Positions 11,701 to 16,767 of a stretch of 16,821 bases of DNA are shown here, piece after piece. Origin of the DNA: JAAZMA01 sp036720245 (lineage in GTDB: Bacteria; Bacillota; Clostridia; Tissierellales; Tepidimicrobiaceae); assembly GCA_036720245.1 (NCBI GenBank), contig DAIMNI010000051.1, positions 1-16,821 of the forward strand, read 5' to 3'. The translations under genes were made by a program, and so were the position numbers. Every line of letters starts with the position of its first letter. The stretch's first letter is position 1. A model generated the notes under the pieces. That model made no database searches, was not told where the DNA came from, and worked only from the letters and a program-made list of their open reading frames with translations.

Positions 11701-13202
11701 TTATCTGCATTTTCAATACCTTCTAGATTAAGTTTATCTATTTTGCTTGTATTTTCCTTTGTTCCTTTAGTAGGTAAAGTGTAGTTATAATTTTCATTGC
11801 CTTCTTCTTTAACTATTAATTCCTTTGCTGTCTGGCCTTTTACATTTTCTTTTGTTAGATTAAATTTAGCATAGGCTTGAACTTTTCCACTTTCATCTAC
11901 AGCTACAATAAGTAATTCTTTTCCTATTAAAGTTTTTTGCCCTTCTGTTGGAACTATATCTGTATTTGCTGTTAGTGAAATCCCTTTTTTACTGTAATCA
12001 GCATCTTTTACAGGTATATCTACTTTGTTAGCAATTATATATTTAAATGTAGTATGTTCATCTAATTTAGTAAGTTTCGTACTTCCATCTGTTTCGCCCT
12101 TTACTGGTCCTTCGTATTTATCTTTAGATAGTTTAGGTGCTGGATGGTTTATACTATCTTTTGTTATTTTTAATTCTCTATATCCTAAAACTTTAGGATT
12201 TTCGCCTTTACTGATTTTTAATACATAGATATATTTAACAAATTCATCATCTACTTCATCCTCTGCTACCTTAATGTTTCCTGTGAATACTATGTCATTT
12301 TCATCAATTTCCATATCTGCAAATATTGTTTCTATTTTTTTGTCTTTTAATATGGTTTTATATTCATAATTTTCCCTTGGTTCTGGTATTCCTATTACTT
12401 TTACGGCATTTGCTACATTTTCTATACTTCCTAATTTTACATCCTTTACTTCTTTAGGTTGTTTTATCATTTCTGGCTTTAATTCTATGGATGTAAAAGC
12501 CTTTACTTTGTTTTCTGTATTTACTGCATATAATCCTAGGTATTTTTCATCCTGTACTTTTATATTTTCATTTTGTTTATATGTCTTATATCCCTGTGTT
12601 TCTGTTAATTCCTCATTGAAGGGAATACTAGTTTCTTGTTTCTCCAATAATTTAATCTTCCAATTGTATGTTCCTTCTGGAAGTTTTAATTGCTCTATTT
12701 TCGTGGTTTTGTCCTCATTGCCTGGCACTGGAATAGAGTAGTTTTCTCCTTCTTTTAAACTTAGTTTTAAATCTCCACCATAATAATTTGCTTCTACTTG
12801 ATCCTTTATATCTGGTATGTCTTTAAATTCATGGGTATTGTTTTTTTCAATATTATCTAATCCACTTTCTATATAGGGATTATCATTTATATGTCTAATT
12901 ATTTCATCTGGATCATTTAAATTTACTCCTGAAAGTTCCCTGGTTAAATATTCTAATTGTTCCCTTTCATTTTGTGCTATATTTATATATTTTCTTTCCT
13001 TTCCATCTTCTACAACTCTGTAAAATTCTTCTTCATTAGCGCCTCTATCTATGGCTTCTAAAATATCTTCTGCTTGGGTTGGTGAATCTGATTTAAATAA
13101 TCTTTGTAATCCAATGTGGATTATATCTCCATTGGCTGCATAGGCAACTATGGAAGAAAGTATTATAATTGTAAATAAAGTTATACTAAGAAACCGTTTC
13201 AT
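5742..13202 (-). CDS. Giant secreted multi-repeat surface protein (2486 aa)
   Basis: A signal peptide (MKRFLSITLF..., cleavage likely after AYA, residue 22) is followed by a charged, helix-prone segment (about 25-140) unlike the rest. Residues about 153-1142 hold nine copies of a ~100-125-residue unit that opens with a PVPG-like motif and ends with a hydrophobic strand, a D/N-rich turn, then K-x-x-A/G-Y-x-x-(I/L)-x-L...(I/V)-K. Residues about 1143-1505 hold three related beta-rich units; the first two show the 'IIDGF...W...ITLTIP' layout seen in S-layer-type repeats. From 1515 to the end are DUF4073-like units with 'M-(E/Q)-Y-S-x-N-S...DG-(D/N)-W' (1533, 1684, 2175), including a ~485-residue higher-order duplication. 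No SLH, LPXTG or enzyme motif is visible. There are two cysteines in all (762, 2431). Third gene of the operon, 11 bp after the SLH gene. A structural surface role is inferred; the partner or ligand is unknown. Confidence 0.95.
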   Translation of the reverse strand: MKRFLSITLFTIIILSSIVAYAANGDIIHIGLQRLFKSDSPTQAEDILEAIDRGANEEEFYRVVEDGKERKYINIAQNEREQLEYLTRELSGVNLNDPDEIIRHINDNPYIESGLDNIEKNNTHEFKDIPDIKDQVEANYYGGDLKLSLKEGENYSIPVPGNEDKTTKIEQLKLPEGTYNWKIKLLEKQETSIPFNEELTETQGYKTYKQNENIKVQDEKYLGLYAVNTENKVKAFTSIELKPEMIKQPKEVKDVKLGSIENVANAVKVIGIPEPRENYEYKTILKDKKIETIFADMEIDENDIVFTGNIKVAEDEVDDEFVKYIYVLKISKGENPKVLGYRELKITKDSINHPAPKLSKDKYEGPVKGETDGSTKLTKLDEHTTFKYIIANKVDIPVKDADYSKKGISLTANTDIVPTEGQKTLIGKELLIVAVDESGKVQAYAKFNLTKENVKGQTAKELIVKEEGNENYNYTLPTKGTKENTSKIDKLNLEGIENADKFMYEILDEKIEFVMIDEIRENAKDLEKSQDIEVSANKYLLILATDNDGKTKAFAVIELKPEMIKDPIADELKFSINYSEPQRGSEIGTTIFEHLKYDNAEFHYILDEKEIEKPESGSELPEKAQEQEIEFGENGTTTKDIKIFEPTDPKLKDENGFTLNMIVYAVKDGKVVAYKDFIINQDNVKLPDADVLPKNNYGELVPGNSEDSTMLDKLNKQGLNPNLQYYYKFVPKDTTVGINEKVNNIRPLEAGKELRPANAEECLLILLVDSQNRTKYYTTLELTDENVRGSNANILRTPQHYSEPVPGSENGSTKFEYLGFGVGKDFIEDATKFMVKVSDKPFGKIEKGKAVDEAFDYAKIEDGKINYIGITDKSDKDGNILNVDTETNKYLLLLATDNTGNVKAYRELILNKGNIRGGDVSQIPDNNYELGIGEKPSTTRFTKLEKYGFDQSINWLYKWSENDEFSSEKPYLNQIVEDRDFKPISKDNDILVNKIEGATNEPKYGYILLYAVLNGREIQGYKAIPVNSGVVKEHADKLENISLKPGESTDHTKVNITGEVDTETYKYIITQKEPDVPAKNADIETVAENAKEITNGTELLVSIGQYITVYQVDSNNKIQGYISLPIEAKDIKQGSANFEGINEKDEIEILEGNLNNGLYEIKIKLEGAEWSEDLLKTESVRNALFDGFTVDKEGENWDKVVAKLKETGKYGLRIEGNILTITTTRTDDYDINDEQRITLTIPAIALKNAINPIEVKGTIVVKPTIGATISGSIMTKNRQNDINSGETTIIVKLKDGSFKSWDNDNKQKLIDGFVGNGGVDSIWNKEDGMKSQIKPENIIPQSPQEVKIIIPENNVEFGTQSETISLIIPKKLVKDATEDIVATPRFEIRPDILRVEGKINETSKIEVEAPLYKSILPEKNKWIIDVSVGTVKDNLSIKDIEIAGLSGLKATAKKLGEKQIEITLSGTSTTPISEGGKDLEITIKGSAIKEANSLDSDPITGTIFRQASIIEDLEGVTIDVAENKLDNFNTDTMQYSLNSKTGTDGDWYSGKTISGNGGFKEGKVYIRSIDNKKVFHLVAELKSDPAPKGIKVTKLEHLDDQNKKITLTGIGDGHEYSIDNGTSWHEVNDEKTIKIANNITSVQFRKAATEDKLYSLSTTVEWLDLRAVELNLGEGILENTNSQMEYSFNSTNGLDGDWRLAINGKTKLIDINKLQELEGKTIYIRERKNEEYNRKITEKPIGRNTLVDKKKVKVDYKDKTISNENETDESIDIKIGNKNWTTIEKGEKLTNIDFISGEDIIYRTSATNDKIYSDAGFKTIVPYPGPTPYVEYDDESNKVTIVRKDEKVDETAPNISEGYEFKEKSSTNWVDVGNLKDKEFTGDVVVQIRKSATETEVAGSIKEIVFTKNIDLGKVTLDEYAIPPQLLSTEIEMEYQIFFKGQEPPRDWEKAQKGNTPLKEIKNLDDVLLILIRDSRTKKERETPVYGKIEDRPVDLDGVKYSISSSGISFEGITKEMEYKKPTDSTWTSGEDTKAINLALEPIELIIRDKNYPTKTRTIKVSTRAEVPKVEISEIKYKEDDSTINITLSGFDKDTMEYSLDGGNNYNDFPHKTSVFNIAKNHKFVVRAKAIETNEETNEMGKLPSLSTSQINGIYLGDVGINPMEGIIEATSNQMEYSLNSTNGKDGNWIKSNSPNTTIANFTTGMTVWIREISKPINARELIEKLERTPAPGKENISYDIGNQTIKNESKKDLKYRIAGGSWVDLPVGSEASSVEFKPGDFHILAKGGAKTLDSEPVLVTTIKAPASAPTVEYNDVENKITKINDKTNGKTDGKDNFSEFEYKLPNSNYWIEGSFLSGEEFVGDVVVQIRIKAKKEELPSQIREVRFTGLDLRKVRLSTHVNPHELNGTTTDMEFRITIKDETEKEWAQCTNGNTELYYIEDGGMAKTYITKDNFTNITKIEIRRKGKENEIVEVYSKETKTPTP
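5793..6716 (-). repeat. Higher-order duplication in the giant repeat protein, downstream copy
   Basis: It encodes residues about 2163-2470 and matches residues about 1670-1985 (7248-8195). Both copies contain 'MEYS-(F/L)-NSTNG', later 'VEY-(D/N)-D' and 'GDVVVQIR', then 'DL-(G/R)-KV-(T/R)-L' and a terminal 'ME-(Y/F)-(Q/R)-I' unit in the same order. At 6652-6684 versus 8125-8157 the DNA differs at only 2 of 33 positions, which suggests duplication of the coding DNA rather than only a shared fold. Confidence 0.75.
7248..8195 (-). repeat. Higher-order duplication in the giant repeat protein, upstream copy
   Basis: Partner of the copy at 5793-6716, about 1.45-1.47 kb away (482-491 residues at two anchor motifs). 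The region between them holds two further DUF4073-like units (around residues 2000-2150, including 'MEYSLDGGNN'), so the unit that was duplicated was a multi-domain block. Confidence 0.75.
8688..9776 (-). repeat. Three beta-rich repeat units in the middle of the giant protein
   Basis: Residues about 1143-1262, 1263-1390 and 1391-1505. The first two share an order of hydrophobic strand, W-containing segment, '(F/I)DGF', a second W and an 'I-x-L-T/I-I-P' strand, then an alanine/lysine segment and 'I-V-(K/A)-x-x'. The third is more divergent. They mark the change from the nine-copy block to the DUF4073-like block. Similar units occur in S-layer-like proteins; I give no family name with certainty. 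Confidence 0.55.
9777..12746 (-). repeat. Nine-copy ~100-125-residue protein repeat array
   Basis: Unit boundaries in residues are roughly 153-250, 262-360, 361-468, 470-572, 575-690, 696-796, 799-922, 926-1036 and 1042-1142. Every copy ends with the same signature: a strand such as 'YLLILATDN', a G/N turn, then 'K-(V/T/I)-(K/Q)-(A/G)-(F/Y)' and a closing '(I/V)-(K/R/N)'. Most copies begin with 'PVPG' or a variant plus 'T-(K/I/R)-(I/L/F)-x-x-L'. The copies are well diverged, so this is an old array. Confidence 0.85.
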
Positions 13203-13207
13203 AACAT

Positions 13208-13215
13208 CCCCCTCT
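13208..13215 (-). promoter_or_regulatory. Shine-Dalgarno of the giant repeat gene, overlapping the upstream stop codon
   Basis: AGAGGGGG lies five bases before the ATG at 13202, and its first two bases are the last two of the TAG that ends the SLH gene (13214-13216). This arrangement favours translational coupling, where ribosomes ending the SLH protein help start the giant protein. Confidence 0.75.
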
Positions 13216-14077
13216 ATTCTAAATCCTTGTCATATACTATCTTACCATTTAAGTCCACTACATTTACATTGTACCCTACTAATTTTGTTAGTAAATCTAT
13301 ATCAAAATCATTCATAGTGAACTTTCCGCTTTTTCCTAAAATCATGCTTTTTGTAAAACTGTTATTTTTACTAGATAATGTTAATTTATACCCACTAAAA
13401 TCATCCCTGCCCTTTAATGTCCCTGAGAATGAAGGTACTATATTAGTATTAAACTTTATATTTTCCATAGTTATTTTTTGATTTTCTTCCTTTGTATCTT
13501 TTGATTTGGAATTAGATTCTTTGTTTGATAATTTATCCCCTAGGGAAATCTCATTATCCTTAAACTCTAGGTCTAATCCTTTTTCTAGTGTTTCTGCTAC
13601 GGTTCCCCTTGTCATTAGTTCATTTGAATCTATATGAATATTAGCAAGACCTATCTCTAAGGCTTTTTGATAATAGTCATCTGGATACACTGTGAAGTCG
13701 ATCTTGTCTTCATATCCTAAAGTTCTCATAATAATTGTTAGAAGTTCTGTATAATTTACACCTTTATCAGGATTAAATGTGCTTTTGCTTGTTCCTTTCA
13801 TTATTCCAATTTCATTGGCTATATTAATATATCCAGTAGCCCAACCTTCTACATCTTTATAGATATTATTTGAGTTATTAAATAATATTGCTTTATCTTC
13901 CATATTATTTAGTCTAACTGCTATTGTAGCTAATTCTGCCCTGGTGATGCCCTTGTCCCAATTTTCAACTCCTTGACCTATAAGTCTCATATTCTGGGCC
14001 CTTGTATAATCAGAGCCAATGGCAATGCTTGGTACAAGCATTGCCATTATTATGGCTAAAATTATTATTTTTTTCAA
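13214..14077 (-). CDS. Secreted SLH-domain protein, probable cell-wall anchor (287 aa)
   Basis: The start is TTG at 14077, with a perfect AGGAGG eight bases upstream. Signal peptide residues 1-21 (MKKIIILAII..., cleavage after AIG). Residues about 29-172 hold three SLH repeats. The first is short and begins right after the signal peptide, with 'ITRAELA' at 43-49. The second is complete (73-125: YKDVEGWA...GIMKG...FNPDKGVNYTELL). The third is about 131-172 ('LMTRGTVAETL'). A charged Lys/Ser/Glu linker (173-202) leads to a C-terminal module (205-287) that matches the end of the 827-residue protein in the operon. SLH domains bind secondary cell-wall polysaccharide, so a wall location is expected. 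It is the only recognisable wall-binding protein in the window, so an anchoring role for its neighbours is plausible but inferred. Confidence 0.93.
   Translation of the reverse strand: MKKIIILAIIMAMLVPSIAIGSDYTRAQNMRLIGQGVENWDKGITRAELATIAVRLNNMEDKAILFNNSNNIYKDVEGWATGYINIANEIGIMKGTSKSTFNPDKGVNYTELLTIIMRTLGYEDKIDFTVYPDDYYQKALEIGLANIHIDSNELMTRGTVAETLEKGLDLEFKDNEISLGDKLSNKESNSKSKDTKEENQKITMENIKFNTNIVPSFSGTLKGRDDFSGYKLTLSSKNNSFTKSMILGKSGKFTMNDFDIDLLTKLVGYNVNVVDLNGKIVYDKDLE
13217..13465 (-). other. Shared C-terminal module, copy in the SLH protein
   Basis: Residues about 205-287 of the SLH protein align end to end with residues 740-827 of the 827-residue protein. Shared features are 'SF-(S/R)-G-x-L', an exact 'DDFSGYK', alternating hydrophobic strands, '(S/D)-G-(K/Y)-F', 'LL-x-x-LVGY' or 'LDELIGY', and a final 'G-x-(I/V)' turn. 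Predicted beta-rich; I do not recognise a named family. Confidence 0.8.
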
Positions 14078-14085
14078 ATTATCAG

Positions 14086-14092
14086 CCTCCTA
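14086..14092 (-). promoter_or_regulatory. Stop codon fused to Shine-Dalgarno (TAGGAGG) before the SLH gene
   Basis: TAGGAGG contains both the TAG stop of the 827-residue gene (14090-14092) and the full AGGAGG ribosome site for the SLH gene. Spacing to the TTG start is eight bases. A TTG start with a consensus site suggests coupled translation. Confidence 0.85.
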
Positions 14093-16573
14093 ATTAAGAT
14101 TACCTGTATCTACTACCCCATTATTTGGTTCTAATACCTCATATTTATATCCTATTAATTCATCTAGTACATTTAGTTCAAATGTTATGGCAAAATATCC
14201 ATCTGAGTCTAACTCTACAGTTTTTATTGGTTTATCTAGTTTTGTTTTTAATGCTACTTTATATCCACTAAAATCATCTACAGTATTACTAGTTAAATGC
14301 CCTCTAAAAGAACCAACTATAGAGGATCTAAAGCTTTCTACTTCTAGTCTGACATCTGATGGAGTTTGTGCTTTATTTACTGTTATTGTATAGGTAAACT
14401 CTGTTTTATTTTCTTCTTTATGAGTTATTTTAATTACCTTTCTATTTTGTGGTATATCTATATTTATACTTTCTCCAGACTTTACCTCTTTACCATCTAT
14501 TTTTATTATACCTGTTGAGGCCTTAGGTGTTAATCTAATAGATGAAATATGACTTCCTATATTCATAGTATATGTTTTTGTAAGTCTGGAAAACCTTGGA
14601 TTTAGTGCATCTGGTTCAACTATTAAATCATCCAATCCATTTGAGGTATTTATATCCGTTACAACCTTAAATGTAAAAGTAGATACACTGCTATCCCTCA
14701 TTCCAGGTTTTACTGCAAAAGCCTTAATAATAGTGTCTTCTGCTATTGTAAATCCTCCTGTGTATTTTGTACTATTTATAGTAGGATTTGTCCCATCTGT
14801 TGTGTAATATATTGTTGCATCATTTGTATCTGTATAAAGCTCTATCTTTTGACTTGAAAGTACCTCACCGCCATCAGGATTAGCCCTTACACTTGCAACG
14901 GTATTTCTATATATACCATGGTCTCCAATTCTATTTCCATCTTTGTCAAATATTTTGATTACTATATCTTTGTCTAATGTCCCTAATATTTCTTTTACTG
15001 CTTTATCCACCATTTCATTTATGGCCATATTAATATTCTCATTCCACTCTTTATCCTTTGTAGATATGTCTGCATATGCCATTAATCTTAGTTGTTCCTT
15101 TTCCTCTGTTAGAGTATAGTTTATATTTATCTTCCTCCCATTTACAGTGGTAGATGAATGGTATCGATTTATGGTTTCACCTAATTGTCGAATCAAATCC
15201 GCAGAATATATTTCCCCATCTATTTCAAATTTACTAATTTCATCTCCATAGATTATTTCTCCCTGGATTTTTAAATCAGGATAATATTGATGCATACTTC
15301 TACCTATGGAATCAATGAAATTTGCCCTACGATTTAGCCCCCATCTTCTAAAGTACAGACCATCTATATCTTCTATTGTAAGCTCTAAATCATATCCTGA
15401 GATTCTAGCATCAAATATAAACCTCTCATGTCTATATTCTCTATTTAATAAATCCATAATGAAATTTACATCTACTTGTTCAGTTAGATCTAGATTACTA
15501 TTGGTAAAATTAAAGTCTAAGTCTTTATATCTAGTATCAAAGCTTACGTAATTTGTTCTACGACCTGTTCCCCTTATAATTCCCTGTATCCTCGCTTCTT
15601 CATCCAACAAATTAGAAATAGCTGTATATATATCCCATATATATGCTTGTACTTGTCTTTTCGTAAGTTTGTGCCAATTGTACCCATTTCTGATTCGAAT
15701 ATCTAGATAATAGGAACTATTTGAGTTTCCTGTTAGGTCAATATCAAATCTTGCATAGCCTCCATTATCTATTTCTATTCTATCAAAATATTTGTTTAAA
15801 TATTTTTCCATATCTGAAACATTGTTTACTCCCATATAAGGTAGTTTTAAATCTACCATTACTTTCTTTTTCTTATTCATTTCCATTAAACGCATAGCAA
15901 GTCTATCATTTTCCCTATCTCTTTCTACTGCTAATGTCTCTGGAGTTGTAAATGGGTCTTCCTGCTTTAATACAGCATTGGTATCTAAGTTTATACTATG
16001 ACTTTCCACATTTGGAGTAATTAACAATGGGTTTGATATGCTGGACATTTCAACATATATATCGTCATTATAGGCCAATGGCTCTGGATACAAATCTAAT
16101 TTTTTTGAATCTAGATATATATTTACATCCCCAAATCCAACGTTTATTGTATGCTGTGTTTTTTCATCACTTTTCTTCTTATGTACATCGTATATAGAAT
16201 TGTCTATATCTTCTATTAACTTATTTTTTGCATTTATTTCATATCCCCGTTGATATGCAATATATGCTGGAGAAGTATCTTTTAAATTCAATTTCCCCTT
16301 TGAATCTAATTTTAAAGTCCTATTTGAATTGCTAAAATTTTGCTGTAAGTTTAGGCCTTTCGCCAAGTCAGACATAGGCATATATATTTGATCATTGTAC
16401 CAAAATACCTCTTTATGAGAAAAATTCTTCCCATTTATCTTTAATTTCGTATCATCAAAATTAACATCTATAGATTTTGTCATAGGTGCAGAAAACACTC
16501 CTATGGGAAGAATCTCCATAGAAAAAATAATAATCAATAAATATGCCATAATTTTATTTGAAATCCTATTCAA
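14090..16573 (-). CDS. Secreted stalk-type multidomain surface protein (827 aa)
   Basis: I choose TTG at 16573 over ATG at 16618 because AAGGGAGGG sits six bases before the TTG, inside the longer frame, and a standard signal peptide (MNRISNKIMAYLL..., cleavage near residue 29) then begins at once. Domains in order: a copper amine oxidase N-terminal-like ('stalk') domain, about 33-100, with 'NDQIYMPMSDLAKGL'; a second similar but weaker one, about 140-205; a charged linker; three copies of an unrecognised alpha/beta unit, about 237-555; a CHB_HEX_C-type domain, about 565-637 ('YYTTDGTNPT', 'IKAFAVKPG'); a cadherin-like beta-sandwich, about 645-735; and the C-terminal module shared with the SLH protein, 740-827. 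I read no cysteine and see no catalytic motif. The CuAO-N family name does not imply oxidase activity. First gene of the operon; probably a structural wall-proximal component. Confidence 0.93.
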   Translation of the reverse strand: MNRISNKIMAYLLIIIFSMEILPIGVFSAPMTKSIDVNFDDTKLKINGKNFSHKEVFWYNDQIYMPMSDLAKGLNLQQNFSNSNRTLKLDSKGKLNLKDTSPAYIAYQRGYEINAKNKLIEDIDNSIYDVHKKKSDEKTQHTINVGFGDVNIYLDSKKLDLYPEPLAYNDDIYVEMSSISNPLLITPNVESHSINLDTNAVLKQEDPFTTPETLAVERDRENDRLAMRLMEMNKKKKVMVDLKLPYMGVNNVSDMEKYLNKYFDRIEIDNGGYARFDIDLTGNSNSSYYLDIRIRNGYNWHKLTKRQVQAYIWDIYTAISNLLDEEARIQGIIRGTGRRTNYVSFDTRYKDLDFNFTNSNLDLTEQVDVNFIMDLLNREYRHERFIFDARISGYDLELTIEDIDGLYFRRWGLNRRANFIDSIGRSMHQYYPDLKIQGEIIYGDEISKFEIDGEIYSADLIRQLGETINRYHSSTTVNGRKININYTLTEEKEQLRLMAYADISTKDKEWNENINMAINEMVDKAVKEILGTLDKDIVIKIFDKDGNRIGDHGIYRNTVASVRANPDGGEVLSSQKIELYTDTNDATIYYTTDGTNPTINSTKYTGGFTIAEDTIIKAFAVKPGMRDSSVSTFTFKVVTDINTSNGLDDLIVEPDALNPRFSRLTKTYTMNIGSHISSIRLTPKASTGIIKIDGKEVKSGESINIDIPQNRKVIKITHKEENKTEFTYTITVNKAQTPSDVRLEVESFRSSIVGSFRGHLTSNTVDDFSGYKVALKTKLDKPIKTVELDSDGYFAITFELNVLDELIGYKYEVLEPNNGVVDTGNLN
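14093..14356 (-). other. Shared C-terminal module, copy in the 827-residue protein
   Basis: Residues about 740-827, homologous to the end of the SLH protein (13217-13465). Around the exact 'DDFSGYK' match the two genes share the 14-base run CCACTAAAATCATC on the plus strand. Both copies are C-terminal, which suggests a docking or assembly module; this role is inference. Confidence 0.8.
14909..15865 (-). repeat. Three-fold internal repeat in the 827-residue protein
   Basis: Three units of about 95-105 residues (about 237-335, 342-440 and 447-545) share a layout: a helix ending '(Y/L)-L-N-(K/R)-x-(F/Y)' or 'LGETINRY', two or three amphipathic strands ('FDIDL', 'FDARI', 'ININYTL'), a W or charged turn, a long helix ('WDIYTAISNLL', 'FIDSIGRSMHQYY', 'AINEMVDKAVKEIL'), then a strand '(I)-Q-G-x-I' or 'IVIKI'. 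Sequence identity is low, but the second unit's 'YPDLKIQGEI' and the first unit's 'ARIQGII' align well. Confidence 0.6.
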
Positions 16574-16579
16574 GAATAA

Positions 16580-16588
16580 CCCTCCCTT
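16580..16588 (-). promoter_or_regulatory. Shine-Dalgarno that sets a TTG start
   Basis: AAGGGAGGG on the minus strand, six bases before TTG at 16573. It lies inside the frame opened by ATG at 16618, which has no comparable site, so the TTG is the likely start of the 827-residue protein. Confidence 0.8.
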
Positions 16589-16598
16589 AATATAAGCT

Positions 16599-16627
16599 AC
16601 TATAATATTTATCGGCAAAAATATGAA
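16599..16627 (-). promoter_or_regulatory. Candidate sigma-A promoter for the three-gene operon
   Basis: The minus strand reads TTCATA (16622-16627), a 17-base spacer and TATAGT (16599-16604). The -10 matches 5 of 6 bases and the -35 matches 4 of 6. The predicted start near 16592 leaves a leader of about 20 bases that holds the ribosome site. In such AT-rich DNA chance matches are common, so this is tentative. Confidence 0.4.
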
Positions 16628-16636
16628 TTTGTTTAA

Positions 16637-16690
16637 TAGGACAGGGGGACGGCAAAGACTGTGTGAGAATTAAAAAAACACCTTTTAACC
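16637..16690. mobile_element. Possible mobile-element relic in the intergenic region
   Basis: GGACAGGGGGACGG is far richer in GC than its surroundings and resembles the short GC-rich palindromic-repeat fragments often scattered in clostridial genomes near REP-type transposases. It is followed by CTGTGTGAGAATT and a poly-A/ACACC stretch, which recalls IS256-type ends (minus strand GGTGTTTTTTTAATTCTCACACA). No transposase frame is present. The rest of the intergenic DNA (16691-16721) shows nothing further. Recognition is from memory of motif style only. Confidence 0.25.
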
Positions 16691-16721
16691 TGAAAATAAA
16701 TGTAAGGTTTAGCCAGAAGAA

Positions 16722-16762
16722 AAAAACTATGACAGAGGGGCTGACCCTCTGTCATAGTTTTT
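16722..16762 (-). terminator. Strong terminator after the right-edge gene
   Basis: A perfect 18-bp inverted repeat (AAAAACTATGACAGAGGG, 5-base loop, complement) starts five bases after the TAG at 16768. On the minus strand the stem is followed by TTCTTCT, giving a good U-rich tail with the terminal T run. The plus strand also ends in a T run, so it could act in both directions, but no plus-strand gene is seen. Confidence 0.9.
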
Positions 16763-16767
16763 ATAGT

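Noticed and set aside
9777..12746. Repeat array as CRISPR or DNA-level satellite
   Set aside because: The periodicity is in the protein only; DNA copies are diverged, ~300-370 bp long and in frame.
13199..13207. Mini-ORF ATG-TTA-TGA overlapping the start of the giant gene
   Set aside because: Its ATG directly abuts the G-run of the ribosome site, so spacing is too short for initiation; probably chance.
16078..16477. Copper amine oxidase enzyme
   Set aside because: Only the non-catalytic N-terminal-type domain is present; no topaquinone or copper-site catalytic domain follows.
16574..16618. ATG at 16618 as start of the 827-residue protein
   Set aside because: It has no Shine-Dalgarno, places the strong AAGGGAGGG inside the coding region, and puts 15 residues before a normal signal peptide.
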